DNA from: JAGTVG01 sp942491935
GTDB taxonomy: Bacteria > Bacteroidota > Bacteroidia > Cytophagales > Cyclobacteriaceae
DNA length: 64,000 nt
Assembly: GCA_942491935.1 (NCBI GenBank)
Contig: CALOCZ010000010.1
Coordinates: 1-64,000 of the forward strand
Reading direction: 5' to 3'
Positions within the stretch are counted from its first letter, which is position 1; every line of letters starts with the position of its first letter. The notes beneath the pieces are model-generated. The model saw nothing but the letters and a program-made list of their open reading frames with translations. It was not told the origin of the DNA and did no database searches. The translations under genes were made by a program, and so were the position numbers. Below, in pieces: positions 47,107 to 56,644 of this stretch.

Positions 47107-47469
47107 AGGCTTCCTATCCGTTTACCAACAAGGAATATACTCTACAGATTTTTGGATTAAAATGCGGATCATGATAAAACGGCTCATGTGCCGTTACTGA
47201 TTACCCTACACGCTATCAGCGATCATAATTTGAATCCTGGAGGATTGGGCTATCACCTGCATAGGTCGTACTTCAAATATACAATAAAGGTGCTTTTGGC
47301 TGATGAGGATCATCTAATCCCCATTGATCAAGGAATAATAGACAGTTCATTCCTTCATTACTATTACGGATTGTACGACAGGCCCTCAATGGTCCGGCTA
47401 TTAATGGGCAGTGATCGGGCAAAATATCTTCCGGGATTATTTTATAAACCTAAAGGAATCCCACAATAA
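47107..47469 (+). pseudogene. possible gene remnant
   Basis: Two adjoining frames look coding but lack a start: IEASYPFTNKEYTLQIFGL (up to a TGA at 47171-47173) and, in the +1 frame from about 47161, DKTAHVPLLITLHAISDHN followed by a hydrophilic stretch to TAA at 47467-47469. The only in-frame starts are a GTG at 47188 and none before. I do not recognise a family. It could be a small frameshifted gene or chance. The rest of the 689-nt gap 47028-47716 holds only the pfp promoter element. Confidence 0.25.
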
Positions 47470-47590
47470 ATTCTGATGGATCGGGCTAAACACTCTTCAG
47501 GATTGGACTCCACATAGTTGAATATTAACAAATATAAATGCCAGGCAAAAGTATTGATCTCAAATCATTTTAAGGCTGACAATTTTTGAT

Positions 47591-47598
47591 TACTTTTG
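47591..47598 (+). promoter_or_regulatory. -7 element upstream of the phosphofructokinase gene
   Basis: TACTTTTG followed by CGG matches TAnnTTTG, 119 nt before the start codon. The long leader may carry a regulator. No -33 at normal spacing is seen. Confidence 0.4.
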
Positions 47599-47716
47599 CG
47601 GTGATTTTTTAAGGTTAGGATCATTTAAAATGCCTTTTTGAAATCATAGCAACCATCCGGTTTCGCATTAAAAATTGAATTCATAATAACTTGTTTCATT
47701 TAAATTATATTCCAAT

Positions 47717-48994
47717 ATGGCAAAGAAAATTAAAAGAATAATCATAGGACAGTCCGGAGGCCCTACACCGGTTATCGACTGGGAAGTTGCCGGTATGCTT
47801 GCCGCAGCAAAGAAAGTCGGATACGAAGTGTATGGTGCAATCAATGGATTGGAGGGAATCCTTCATGCAGATGTACCGGGAAACATCGTTGACCTGTCAA
47901 ATATCGACCCAAGGCAATTCATTTATAACGGACCTGGAGCTGGCCTAAAGACGACCAGGATCAAGCCTCAACAGGAACAGTATAAGAAAATGGCTCAAAA
48001 CCTGAAGAAGTTGAAAGTTGATGGCATTATTTATATTGGAGGAAATGATTCCGCCGACCAGTTAAAAGGTTTAACTGAAGAATCCGACATCAGAGCTATC
48101 CATGCCATTAAAACGGTGGACAACGACCTGCCAGCGACACACCACTGTCCCGGATTTGGTTCTGCAGCCCTTTATAATGCTATTGCATTGAAAAATGTAC
48201 ATAATGACTTCTCTTCCTATATGGTTAGAGGAAGATTTCCTGACGGGAAGATCGGTGTATTGAATGCGCCTGTTGTGGTTTATCAGGTTATGGGTAGAAA
48301 AGCGGGATGGCTGGCACAAGCAACTGCTTTTGCAAGGGTAGATCCAATGGGTCAAATGGATGAAGACCGGGCGCCTCATATCATTCTTTCAAAAGAAGTT
48401 CTTTTTGACAAAGAAGCATACCTTAATGAGCTACATGACACCATTACCCGATTAGGTCAGGCAGTAGTTGTTGTTCAGGAAGACCTCACCGAAAGGAAGA
48501 CTAAAAAATCAATTGCTGAAGTATATGGAGAAGTAGAGCTTGATCCGCATGGCAATATTCAGCATGGCCGTGCCACATCCTTTTCTCCTGGCGTATTCCT
48601 GGCTCAGCTAGCCGTTAAGGAACTAAAAGTTGAAGCCGTAGCTAAGGTAAAAGAAGCGGTACTGGTTCCACAGCATATTCAGCGTAGCCACAGCATATCA
48701 CAGACTGATGCGTCAGAAGCTTATATGGTAGGTTGCAAGAGTGTGGAAACAATGGAAAGCGGCGTGACCAGGACTTCTGTTGTAATCAATAAGGAAGGAG
48801 GCAAATTTGTGGCCGGACTTACCGATCTAAGTAATATTGCAAGACAGGAGCGAAATGTTGACAACCATTATATCAATGGCCTGAACGGTCCAACACAGGA
48901 ATTTGTGGATGAGTTTATCTCATGTATTGGCAGCCCTACTGCTATACCGCATTATTCAAAAATGATTTTCACACCTGTAGAATTTAAGGGATAA
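47717..48994 (+). CDS. pfp: pyrophosphate-dependent 6-phosphofructokinase
   Basis: Converts fructose-6-phosphate and PPi to fructose-1,6-bisphosphate and Pi (reversible). The family glycine loop GQSGGPTPVIDWE is at residues 11-23. The phosphate-donor residues are typical of PPi enzymes: Asp in GGNDS (108-112, where ATP enzymes have Gly) and Lys in KTVDND (132-137, where ATP enzymes have Gly). Length 425 fits the long PFP subgroup. Ends at a strong terminator; single gene. Confidence 0.93.
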   Translation: MAKKIKRIIIGQSGGPTPVIDWEVAGMLAAAKKVGYEVYGAINGLEGILHADVPGNIVDLSNIDPRQFIYNGPGAGLKTTRIKPQQEQYKKMAQNLKKLKVDGIIYIGGNDSADQLKGLTEESDIRAIHAIKTVDNDLPATHHCPGFGSAALYNAIALKNVHNDFSSYMVRGRFPDGKIGVLNAPVVVYQVMGRKAGWLAQATAFARVDPMGQMDEDRAPHIILSKEVLFDKEAYLNELHDTITRLGQAVVVVQEDLTERKTKKSIAEVYGEVELDPHGNIQHGRATSFSPGVFLAQLAVKELKVEAVAKVKEAVLVPQHIQRSHSISQTDASEAYMVGCKSVETMESGVTRTSVVINKEGGKFVAGLTDLSNIARQERNVDNHYINGLNGPTQEFVDEFISCIGSPTAIPHYSKMIFTPVEFKG

Positions 48995-49013
48995 ATAAAA
49001 TACAGAAAATGTA

Positions 49014-49043
49014 AAATCCCGCTGGCCGGCGGGATTTTTTTTT
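49014..49043 (+). terminator. Rho-independent terminator after pfp
   Basis: 9-bp stem AAATCCCGC / GCGGGATTT with loop TGGCCG and a run of T. It is 20 nt after the pfp stop and similar in sequence to the terminator at 8373. Confidence 0.88.
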
Positions 49044-49144
49044 GGCTTTATTTAAGTCTCTGCAGTGTCTGCATCTTTTGAATAACAAAACAAAGACGGG
49101 TTGATTCAGAAGTATAGACCAAACTCCTGTTCTTCCTGCTATTG

Positions 49145-50869
49145 TTATTTCAAATCCCAAATTATTGCTTCAATCCTGTCCTCCAGCAGAGCATCCACTC
49201 TATCAAAATCATATTTATTTTTCAGATTCTCATTAACACTGAAATAAAATTTAATCTTAGGCTCCGTTCCTGAAGGCCTGGCGGAGATCTTACTCCCATC
49301 TTCAGTAAAGAATTGCAATACATTGGATATTGGATAATCAATCATTTTTTCGGTTCCCTCCAGGTAGTTTTTTTCAACCGAAGCCTTATAATCAATAGCT
49401 TTCACAAGCTTAGCCCCAGCTATTTCAGAGGGCGGATTCTCTCTTAACTGGACCATCATTTGCTCTATTTCCTGAGCCCCTGACATCCCTTTCTTCACAA
49501 CAGAAATCAACTTCTCTTTATAAAATCCGAATTCTACATACATATCGATCAGAACATCCATCAATGACTTACCCTGGTCCTTGGCCCATGCTGTCATTTC
49601 AGCAATAACCATGCAGGAAGCTATGGCATCCTTATCACGCACAAAATCACCTATCATATAACCGTAGCTTTCTTCTCCCCCGCCGATGAACTGTTTCTGC
49701 CCTTCCAGTTTTCTGATAACCTCAGCAATATATTTAAATCCGGTTAGTGTATCAAAATACTCCACCTGATATTTTTCAGCTATCCGGTGGATAAGGTCAG
49801 TCGTTACAATGGTTTTTACAATAAACTGATCCCCGTCAAGCTTATTATTCTCTTTCCACCGCCTCAGAAGATAATATACAATTAAAGCTCCGGTTTGATT
49901 GCCATTCAACAATTGAAACTCCCCGTGATGATTCTTTACAGCAATCCCTACTCGGTCAGCATCAGGATCAGTCGCCATAACAACATCGGCGTCAAGTTTT
50001 TTCGCCTCCTTTAAGGCCAGGGTCATTGCTTCGGATTCCTCAGGATTCGGATAAACCACTGTTGGGAAATTCCCATCGGGCTCAGCCTGTTCAGCTACAA
50101 TATGAACATTTTTAAATCCTATTTTATCCAATACTTTTGGAACCAGCGTAATTCCTGTTCCATGGATGGGTGTATATACAATCTTGAGATCTTTCTGGTT
50201 CTTGATGGCATCAGGAGAAAGCACCAGTTGTGAAATTTTATCCAGATAGGCATTATCCACTTCCTCTCCTATATAAATAATCTTTGATTCATCCCTGTTA
50301 AAATTGATCAGATCAAAATCTGTGATCTTTGCCACTTCTTCAATTACATTTACATCATGTGGAGGCACCATCTGTGCGCCATCATTCCAATAGGCCTTAT
50401 AACCATTATATTCCTTTGGATTGTGAGAGGCAGTAATTACTACCCCACTCTGACATCCAAAATGCCGTATGGCGAATGACAATTCTGGTGTTGGCCTTAA
50501 TTCAGTAAAAAAATAGACTTTGATCCCATTGGCTGAGAATATTGATGCGGTAGTCTCGGCGAAATAATCACTTTTAATTCTTGAATCATGCGCGATGGCA
50601 ACACTGATTTCCTGACCGGGGTAACAGGCAAGAAGGTAATTGGCCAATCCCTGGGTAGCTGCACCAATGGTATATTTATTCATCCTGCTGGAACCGATCC
50701 CGATGATTCCACGCAGTCCTCCGGTACCGAACTCCAGATCCTTATAAAAAGAATCTACAAGTTCCGTTTGATCCGGATTTTCGAGCATTCTAGTTATTTC
50801 ATCTTTTGCATCCTGATCAATATTACTATTTAACCATTTGTTTGCTTTTTCTTTGATGGCTTTATCCAT
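49145..50869 (-). CDS. phosphoglucomutase/phosphomannomutase (alpha-D-phosphohexomutase)
   Basis: Interconverts hexose-1- and 6-phosphates. All catalytic elements are intact: phosphoserine loop ITASHNPKEYNGYK (Ser148), metal site DPDADR (301-306), sugar loop GGEESYG (397-403) and phosphate-binding RPSGTEPKIKFYF near 535-547. 574 residues, typical of the PgcA-like bacterial class. Single gene, convergent with pfp, and it completes a small hexose-phosphate node with it. Confidence 0.95.
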   Translation of the reverse strand: MDKAIKEKANKWLNSNIDQDAKDEITRMLENPDQTELVDSFYKDLEFGTGGLRGIIGIGSSRMNKYTIGAATQGLANYLLACYPGQEISVAIAHDSRIKSDYFAETTASIFSANGIKVYFFTELRPTPELSFAIRHFGCQSGVVITASHNPKEYNGYKAYWNDGAQMVPPHDVNVIEEVAKITDFDLINFNRDESKIIYIGEEVDNAYLDKISQLVLSPDAIKNQKDLKIVYTPIHGTGITLVPKVLDKIGFKNVHIVAEQAEPDGNFPTVVYPNPEESEAMTLALKEAKKLDADVVMATDPDADRVGIAVKNHHGEFQLLNGNQTGALIVYYLLRRWKENNKLDGDQFIVKTIVTTDLIHRIAEKYQVEYFDTLTGFKYIAEVIRKLEGQKQFIGGGEESYGYMIGDFVRDKDAIASCMVIAEMTAWAKDQGKSLMDVLIDMYVEFGFYKEKLISVVKKGMSGAQEIEQMMVQLRENPPSEIAGAKLVKAIDYKASVEKNYLEGTEKMIDYPISNVLQFFTEDGSKISARPSGTEPKIKFYFSVNENLKNKYDFDRVDALLEDRIEAIIWDLK

Positions 50870-51040
50870 TTTTTTTCTTAAATTATGTATTTAAATGAGG
50901 CTAGGAATTCTAAATTCTTAAAAATCTCTGTTTGAAATTTAGGATAAAAATATCTAAAATTTCAGTATACAGGTTGAAATCTGGAATTTTTCTTTGCTTG
51001 TCCAAACAAGAATTTTAATTTTACTCAAATACGAAAAATC

Positions 51041-51466
51041 ATGGCTATAAATATAGATAAACTGAATGATGACCTTGTAAATCTTGTTCTGAAGAAGAAT
51101 GAATTATACAGGCTTGATTACAGCAATCCAGAGTATGACACCGTTGAAGAGGAATTGCATGACCTCGAGGATGAATTCTTAAAAGTTCATGGGAAGGAAA
51201 TGGAAGAAGTTTTTAAAGCCATTCATGAAGAATTCTGCCCGGATAACGAAGTACTTTTACCTATCGCATACCTCGCAAAGAAATATAAAGTTAAAAAAAG
51301 TGGTGATGGAGATGTGGAATTTGGAGTTTCCCTGAATGAAGGCGTAATTGTAGATGTTGATAATTACTCGGATAAATTAACACGATTGGTACTTGTCCCA
51401 AATCCGTCAAGAATACTTCTGCAGATAGACAATTCACATAGTGAAGAACTCTGGAAACTGGATTAG
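51041..51466 (+). CDS. conserved hypothetical acidic protein (141 aa)
   Basis: Soluble, acidic, with an N-terminal helical half (LNDDLVNLVLKKNELYRLDY, then EEELHDLEDEFLKVHG) and a C-terminal beta half (GVSLNEGVIVDVDNYSDKL, then RLVLVPNPSRILLQI). No family name comes to mind. Between divergent and convergent housekeeping genes. Confidence 0.8.
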   Translation: MAINIDKLNDDLVNLVLKKNELYRLDYSNPEYDTVEEELHDLEDEFLKVHGKEMEEVFKAIHEEFCPDNEVLLPIAYLAKKYKVKKSGDGDVEFGVSLNEGVIVDVDNYSDKLTRLVLVPNPSRILLQIDNSHSEELWKLD

Positions 51467-51500
51467 AGGATATTAGTTCAAATTCGGGGGTGCAAAAATT

Positions 51501-52472
51501 TTAGGCGTAACCGATCTTCTTCCTTACTTTATTTAATACTGTTGCTCCTATCTCCCTGGCTTTAGCCTCACCTATTTGCAATTCATCTTCCAGCAACTGG
51601 GTGTTATCCATAAATTTCTGAAATAATTCCCGTTCATTTTTAAATTTCTCGAGTATCAATTCGTAAAGTTCCTGCTTGGCATGTCCGTAGCCGTAATTTC
51701 CCGCGAGATATTTTTCCTTTAATTGCTGAATCTGTTCTTCTTCTGCTAATAAACTATATATAGCAAATACATTGCAAGTGTCCGGATTTTTAGGATCTTC
51801 CATAGGTGTGCTGTCCGTAACAATAGACATAATCTTCTTTCGCAATGGTTTTTCAGGAAGAAAGATATCGATTATGTTATCATAGGATTTACTCATTTTC
51901 TGTCCATCGATACCAGGCACGGTCATCACCTCTTTGCTGATGATGGCTTCCGGAATAACAAAAGTCTCACCGTACTGGTGATTAAAGGCATTTGCAATAT
52001 CCCTTGTCATTTCGAGATGTTGTTTCTGGTCTTTCCCTACCGGTACTAAATTCGCATCGTACATAAGAATATCCGCTGCCATCAAAACAGGATAAACAAA
52101 TAGTCCCCCGTTAACATCAGAAAGACGATCAGACTTATCTTTAAATGAATGTGCATTGGCAAGCATAGGAAAAGGTGTAAAACAACTCAGATGCCAGGTC
52201 AATTCGGTCACTTCGGGGACATGCGACTGCCTGTAAAAAAGATTTTTTTGAGTATCAAATCCGCATGCCATCCAGGCTGCTGCTACAGCATAAGTATTCT
52301 CCTTCATTACCGCCGCATCTTTTACAGATGTAAGTGCATGAAGGTCAGCAATAAAAAATAATGATTCGTTCTTAGGATCCTTTGATAATTCAATAGCTGG
52401 GAGTATAGCGCCTAGCAAATTACCAAGATGAGGTCTGCCCGAACTTTGTATTCCTGTAAGTATTCTTGCCAT
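51501..52472 (-). CDS. trpS: tryptophanyl-tRNA synthetase
   Basis: Charges tRNA-Trp. Start set at the ATG at 52472 (MARILTGIQSSGRPHLGN), which fits other TrpS starts; an upstream TTG at 52481 is not needed. HIGH-like PHLG (residues 14-17), substrate region PVLMAADILMYDANLVPVG, KMSKS (192-196). Length 323 is normal. Single gene. Confidence 0.97.
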   Translation of the reverse strand: MARILTGIQSSGRPHLGNLLGAILPAIELSKDPKNESLFFIADLHALTSVKDAAVMKENTYAVAAAWMACGFDTQKNLFYRQSHVPEVTELTWHLSCFTPFPMLANAHSFKDKSDRLSDVNGGLFVYPVLMAADILMYDANLVPVGKDQKQHLEMTRDIANAFNHQYGETFVIPEAIISKEVMTVPGIDGQKMSKSYDNIIDIFLPEKPLRKKIMSIVTDSTPMEDPKNPDTCNVFAIYSLLAEEEQIQQLKEKYLAGNYGYGHAKQELYELILEKFKNERELFQKFMDNTQLLEDELQIGEAKAREIGATVLNKVRKKIGYA

Positions 52473-52615
52473 TTGGAACAATTTTTGCGCAAATTAAATA
52501 AATTTTACGCCCATAAGCTGGAAAATGCTTTGTAAGTTTTTCGAAAGATAATAATCTGGGCTAATTTAGTACATTATTTTACGTTAATATTATAAAAGGT
52601 AAAGTCTTTAGTATT

Positions 52616-53710
52616 ATGAAATTAAGTTCCTTAGTTATTGCTCTCTTTATCCTGCCACTCGGCTACGTGCTGGCACAAAATGAAGGTCCTTCAATAAAGT
52701 TTAATGAAACATCATTTGATTTTGGCGATATTAAAGAATCCGATGGCAACGTTAGCCATAAATTTGAATTTACCAACAATGGCACTGCGCCTCTAATTGT
52801 GCAAAGTGTAAGGCCATCCTGCGGCTGTACGTCTACCGGTTGGACCAAGGAGCCTGTTAAGCCTGGTGAAACAGGATTTGTAACTGCAGTATATAATCCT
52901 AAGAACCGACCAGGAAAATTCAATAAATCACTGACCATTATATCTAATGCAAATCCGGCACAGATGCGGATCTATATAAAAGGAAATGTAGAACCCAAAC
53001 CACGATCAATCGAGGATGATTATCCTACGGTTATGGGTGGATTAAGGGTAAAATACAGGTCTTTTAACTTTGGGAAATTAACTACTGAGAAACCTGTAAC
53101 CAAGACATTCAATGTATATAACAACACGGATGAAGAAATATCATTTCTCGATGAGGTAAAAGCACCGGATCACATCAAGGTGAAATTTTCACCCCAAACA
53201 ATAGCACCGAAAACACTTGGTGCCATTGAGGTGACTTATGATCCAACGCAAATCAAGCTATTTGGATTTAAATCAGACCTGGTTGTTTTAAAAACCACTG
53301 AATCGGCAAATAATGTAAAGGATTTCAGGGTTGTTGCTTCATTGGAGGAATATTTTCCTCCTTTAACTGCTGAACAACTTGCCAACGCCCCTAAATTAAA
53401 ATTTGATAATCCTGTTTACGACTTTGGGAGTATCAAGCAAGGAGAATCCGTAACTACAGATTTTATTTTCACCAATACCGGTAAAGGCGAATTAAACATC
53501 AGGCAAACCAGGGCCAGTTGTGGATGCACTGTGTCTGAACCAGAGAAGTCTACTTTGGGGCCAGGTGAATCAAGTATCATTAAGGTCACCTTTAATTCTG
53601 CCGGAAGACGAGGCATCCAGCAGAAGTCCATATCTGTGTTTTCCAATGATCCGGCCAATCCGACACAACGTATAACGATCAAAGCCCGGGTCGAGATTGA
53701 AGAAGGGTAA
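52616..53710 (+). CDS. exported protein with two DUF1573 domains
   Basis: DUF1573 (Ig-like) protein typical of Bacteroidota. Signal peptide residues 1-20; three beta-sandwich segments: first and last have the full DUF1573 mark (FGDIKESDGNVSHKFEFTN ... RPSCGCTSTGW; FGSIKQGESVTTDFIFTN ... RASCGCTVSE), the middle lacks it. Function unknown; the SCGCT cysteines may bind a metal or form a disulfide. 364 residues, single gene. Confidence 0.9.
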   Translation: MKLSSLVIALFILPLGYVLAQNEGPSIKFNETSFDFGDIKESDGNVSHKFEFTNNGTAPLIVQSVRPSCGCTSTGWTKEPVKPGETGFVTAVYNPKNRPGKFNKSLTIISNANPAQMRIYIKGNVEPKPRSIEDDYPTVMGGLRVKYRSFNFGKLTTEKPVTKTFNVYNNTDEEISFLDEVKAPDHIKVKFSPQTIAPKTLGAIEVTYDPTQIKLFGFKSDLVVLKTTESANNVKDFRVVASLEEYFPPLTAEQLANAPKLKFDNPVYDFGSIKQGESVTTDFIFTNTGKGELNIRQTRASCGCTVSEPEKSTLGPGESSIIKVTFNSAGRRGIQQKSISVFSNDPANPTQRITIKARVEIEEG

Positions 53711-53737
53711 AAAGGATCTTGTTTGGACAAATTAGAT

Positions 53738-53761
53738 AGACCTTATCCTGAAGGTCTTTTG
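53738..53761 (+). terminator. probable terminator after the DUF1573 gene
   Basis: AGACCTT / AAGGTCT 7-bp stem, 6-nt loop, then TTTTG. 27 nt past the stop codon; the short T tail makes it moderate. Confidence 0.55.
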
Positions 53762-53890
53762 TAATTCACAATGCTTATTTTCAGGTTGCGGATCTACCTT
53801 TATTGAGGGTGGAATATTTGTCATGATCTGTGACATTTAATTCTTACAACTAAATACCAGTTTTAATTTCCAGGAATCTAAGAATGATCG

Positions 53891-54658
53891 TTATTTATCC
53901 AGCCACTTTTTGAATTCCTGAACCTTCTCCCTGGCCACGATCAGGTCCATATCCTGAAATTGTTTTGCTATCAGTTTAAGACTGCTGTTCGAGTAGACCA
54001 CAACATCTTCTATCGCCACCAGGTTGATTATATACTTCCTGTTTATCCTGAAGAATTTATTTTGGTCCACAAGGGTTTCAATCTGCTCTAATGTATAATC
54101 GATCACATATTTTCTTCCTTCAGCAGTTTTGAAGAATGTGATTTTCTCTTCACTGTAAAAGCCATTAATACTTTCAGTTGGAACCGATTTAATATGCTCA
54201 CCATATTTCACTATAAATCTTTCCTTATAATTGCCGCCTTTCATCATTTGAAAAACGTTCTGTAAAGTATCTAAGTCGATAGATTCCGCCTGGGCTTTTT
54301 CCCCATAGATCTTCTTATATTTTTCAATGGATTTCTCCAGTTTTTCTTTATCTATCGGCTTCAACAGATAATCAAGGCTATACACTTCAAAGGCTTTTAA
54401 AGCATACTGATCATATGCGGTCGTGAAAATTACCGGGCACGAAATTTCTGCATTATCAAATATCTCGAAGCTCAATCCATCCGCCAGTTGAATATCCAGA
54501 AAAAGAAGGTCTGGTTGTTCATTATTCTGAAACCATTCCTTTGTGGCTTTTACCGTATCAATAACCTTCAAATTAATGATTCCAGGATCTATTTCTTTTA
54601 AAAGAGCAATCAGCCGTTTGGCTGCACTTTTTTCATCTTCTACAATTAATACCTTCAT
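53891..54658 (-). CDS. LytTR-family response regulator
   Basis: Receiver domain (residues 1-120, phospho-acceptor Asp55 in LLFLDIQLADG, acidic pair in VEDEK) and a LytTR DNA-binding domain (about 150-255, with FFRINRKYIINL). The start is the ATG at 54658, one nt past the sensor kinase stop; an upstream start at 54721 would lie inside the kinase gene and adds a non-conserved stretch. Last gene of the TonB-TPR-LytS operon; probably controls that operon. Confidence 0.93.
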   Translation of the reverse strand: MKVLIVEDEKSAAKRLIALLKEIDPGIINLKVIDTVKATKEWFQNNEQPDLLFLDIQLADGLSFEIFDNAEISCPVIFTTAYDQYALKAFEVYSLDYLLKPIDKEKLEKSIEKYKKIYGEKAQAESIDLDTLQNVFQMMKGGNYKERFIVKYGEHIKSVPTESINGFYSEEKITFFKTAEGRKYVIDYTLEQIETLVDQNKFFRINRKYIINLVAIEDVVVYSNSSLKLIAKQFQDMDLIVAREKVQEFKKWLDK

Positions 54659-54659
54659 G

Positions 54660-55697
54660 TTATTTGATTTGCAGAACCGGTAGGCCAACAATAAATTCTT
54701 TTTCAGAACTTTCAATTTCAACAGACAGGTCAGTAAGAACGGAATACCTGTTTTTGATATTTTCCAGCCCTATACCGGAAATTTCAGTTTGTTGTTCTTT
54801 CAACTTCAGGCTGTTCCTAACATATATGTACTTATCTCTGTCAGAAATATGGATATGCATGGGGTGGGCATCTGAGATCTCATTATGTTTCACTACATTT
54901 TCAAGAAGCATTTGAACCGCCATAGGCGGGACATATCCTGAAATATGATCTATACTGATATTAATTGTGATATTATCTTCAAACCTGGTCTTGAGCAGGA
55001 AAGAATACGCTTTCACAAAAGACAATTCCTCTTCAATTGATACCACCTCCTTATCTTTTGAATCCAGCACATATCTATACACATCTGAAAGACGGTTAAT
55101 AAATTCCACCGCCTTCCCGGGATTTTCATAAACCAGGGAAGATAGCGCATTCAGACTATTGAATAGAAAATGAGGATTAACCTGGTTTTTTAAGGCTTCA
55201 TACTGGGAACTGATGTGTTCACGCTTAATTTTTTCCACATTAATGGCTGCCTGTCGCCAGGCAAGCAGAAAACCACGGGCAGTAAAAAAAAGCATAATGA
55301 TTGTACTTACAATTACTGAGAAGAAAACAGATTCCTTTATCTCTGAAAAGAAGTTTTCATTAAGTTCCTGCTTAAAGACCAAAACGAAAAAGAAGAGGGC
55401 CAGTACAGTAACAGCTGTTGATGAGTAAAGCACCATCAGGCCCAGACCAATGAGCATCCTTTTAATTGGTGTTTTAAACCATGATACATAGCGATCTGTG
55501 ATGATGTAAATATATTCATTCCCTTTCCAGAGGAACAACCACATAGATCCACCGAACATCGCTACAGGAAAGGCCCTGGAAAAATCGCTGTAACAGGGGC
55601 GGCACATAAAATAACCCATTGGTAATGCACCAAAGAGGAAGATCAGGACCGATTGCATTACCTGATTTTTTATACTATATTTTTCTAATCTTTTCAT
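54660..55697 (-). CDS. sensor histidine kinase (LytS/YehU class)
   Basis: Four hydrophobic segments in residues 15-145 form the membrane part; the kinase core has the LytS-type phospho-acceptor in LKNQVNPHFLFNSLNALSSL (His176) and a degenerate HATPase (MAVQMLLENVVKHNEI, GIGLENIKNRY). 345 residues. It pairs with the LytTR regulator one nt downstream. No separate sensor domain is visible, so sensing may be through the TMs or the upstream TPR protein. Confidence 0.93.
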   Translation of the reverse strand: MKRLEKYSIKNQVMQSVLIFLFGALPMGYFMCRPCYSDFSRAFPVAMFGGSMWLFLWKGNEYIYIITDRYVSWFKTPIKRMLIGLGLMVLYSSTAVTVLALFFFVLVFKQELNENFFSEIKESVFFSVIVSTIIMLFFTARGFLLAWRQAAINVEKIKREHISSQYEALKNQVNPHFLFNSLNALSSLVYENPGKAVEFINRLSDVYRYVLDSKDKEVVSIEEELSFVKAYSFLLKTRFEDNITINISIDHISGYVPPMAVQMLLENVVKHNEISDAHPMHIHISDRDKYIYVRNSLKLKEQQTEISGIGLENIKNRYSVLTDLSVEIESSEKEFIVGLPVLQIK

Positions 55698-55722
55698 GCA
55701 CTACAAGGTCGAAGGTAATGTT

Positions 55723-56628
55723 TTACATTAATTTCTTCAACGATTTCTGATATTCTTCTTTGTCTGGATCCATGGTAACCGCATTTTCATAGGCCATTCT
55801 GGCATTTTCGGTATTTCCTTCATTAATGTATATGGTGCCAAGATACCACCATGCTTCCCCTTTTTTATTATGCAGGTTTTCAGGGGCCTGGTCAATGAAC
55901 TTTTTAAGAGATAATTCCCCCTGAGTAGCATATTCTGCTGACTCAGCGCTCAATTTTCCAATGAAAAGGTAAACAATATAATTTTCCGGATCCAGTTCCA
56001 GGGCTTTTTCGAAATTATTTAGAGCAAGATCGAAATCTTCAAAGCCAAGTAGTGCAATCCCATAATTTATATAAGCTGTAGTAAATTCAGGATTTATACT
56101 TATTGCGGCTTCATATTGTTCTATAGCTTTTTCTTTACTGCCACCCGCAAAGACCGGGGCCTGAGCATAATACCCGGCCAGCCAGGTACGGGCATCCACA
56201 TTGTTTGGATCCAGTTCTACAGCCGTTTCAAGTGCATTTAATGCCCTCATTGCATATAAACCCTGTTTCATAAAATCAACCGTTGATAGCAGTTGAATAT
56301 AGGCAATACCTTTCCAGGTTTGATATTCCGATTTGCCACCTTCCAAATCTACTGCTTCGTCGAAATATTCAGTAGCCTGTTCAAGGTCCTTTTCTTCCAT
56401 AGCGATCCTTCCCAGGTAATAATAAGCCTCCGCACTTTCTTCATTTGACTCAAGATATTCGCTGAAGAACTTTTTCGCTCCATAATAATTCTTCTTATCA
56501 AATATCTCAATTCCTTTTTGAAGATCACCTTGAGCTTTCACTATTGTGGTGCCCAATAAAACAATAATTAAGACCAGTATGATCAGGTCAAGATTGAATG
56601 TTACAGGTTGTTTGTTTTGATTTTTCAT
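55723..56628 (-). CDS. TPR-repeat periplasmic protein
   Basis: 301 residues with an N-terminal signal/anchor (LDLIILVLIIVLLGTTIV, about 13-30) and about six tetratricopeptide repeats (for example AEAYYYLGRIAMEEKDLEQA and FTTAYINYGIALLGFEDFD). TPRs mediate protein contacts. It lies 16 nt after the TonB receptor stop and 25 nt before the kinase start, so it may link the receptor to the two-component system. Confidence 0.9.
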   Translation of the reverse strand: MKNQNKQPVTFNLDLIILVLIIVLLGTTIVKAQGDLQKGIEIFDKKNYYGAKKFFSEYLESNEESAEAYYYLGRIAMEEKDLEQATEYFDEAVDLEGGKSEYQTWKGIAYIQLLSTVDFMKQGLYAMRALNALETAVELDPNNVDARTWLAGYYAQAPVFAGGSKEKAIEQYEAAISINPEFTTAYINYGIALLGFEDFDLALNNFEKALELDPENYIVYLFIGKLSAESAEYATQGELSLKKFIDQAPENLHNKKGEAWWYLGTIYINEGNTENARMAYENAVTMDPDKEEYQKSLKKLM

Positions 56629-56644
56629 AATGGTAATATTTAAA

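Noticed and set aside
55245..55270. Second copy of the palindromic repeat in the kinase gene
   Set aside because: It is short, inside coding sequence for WRQAAIN and only partly alike; chance is likely.
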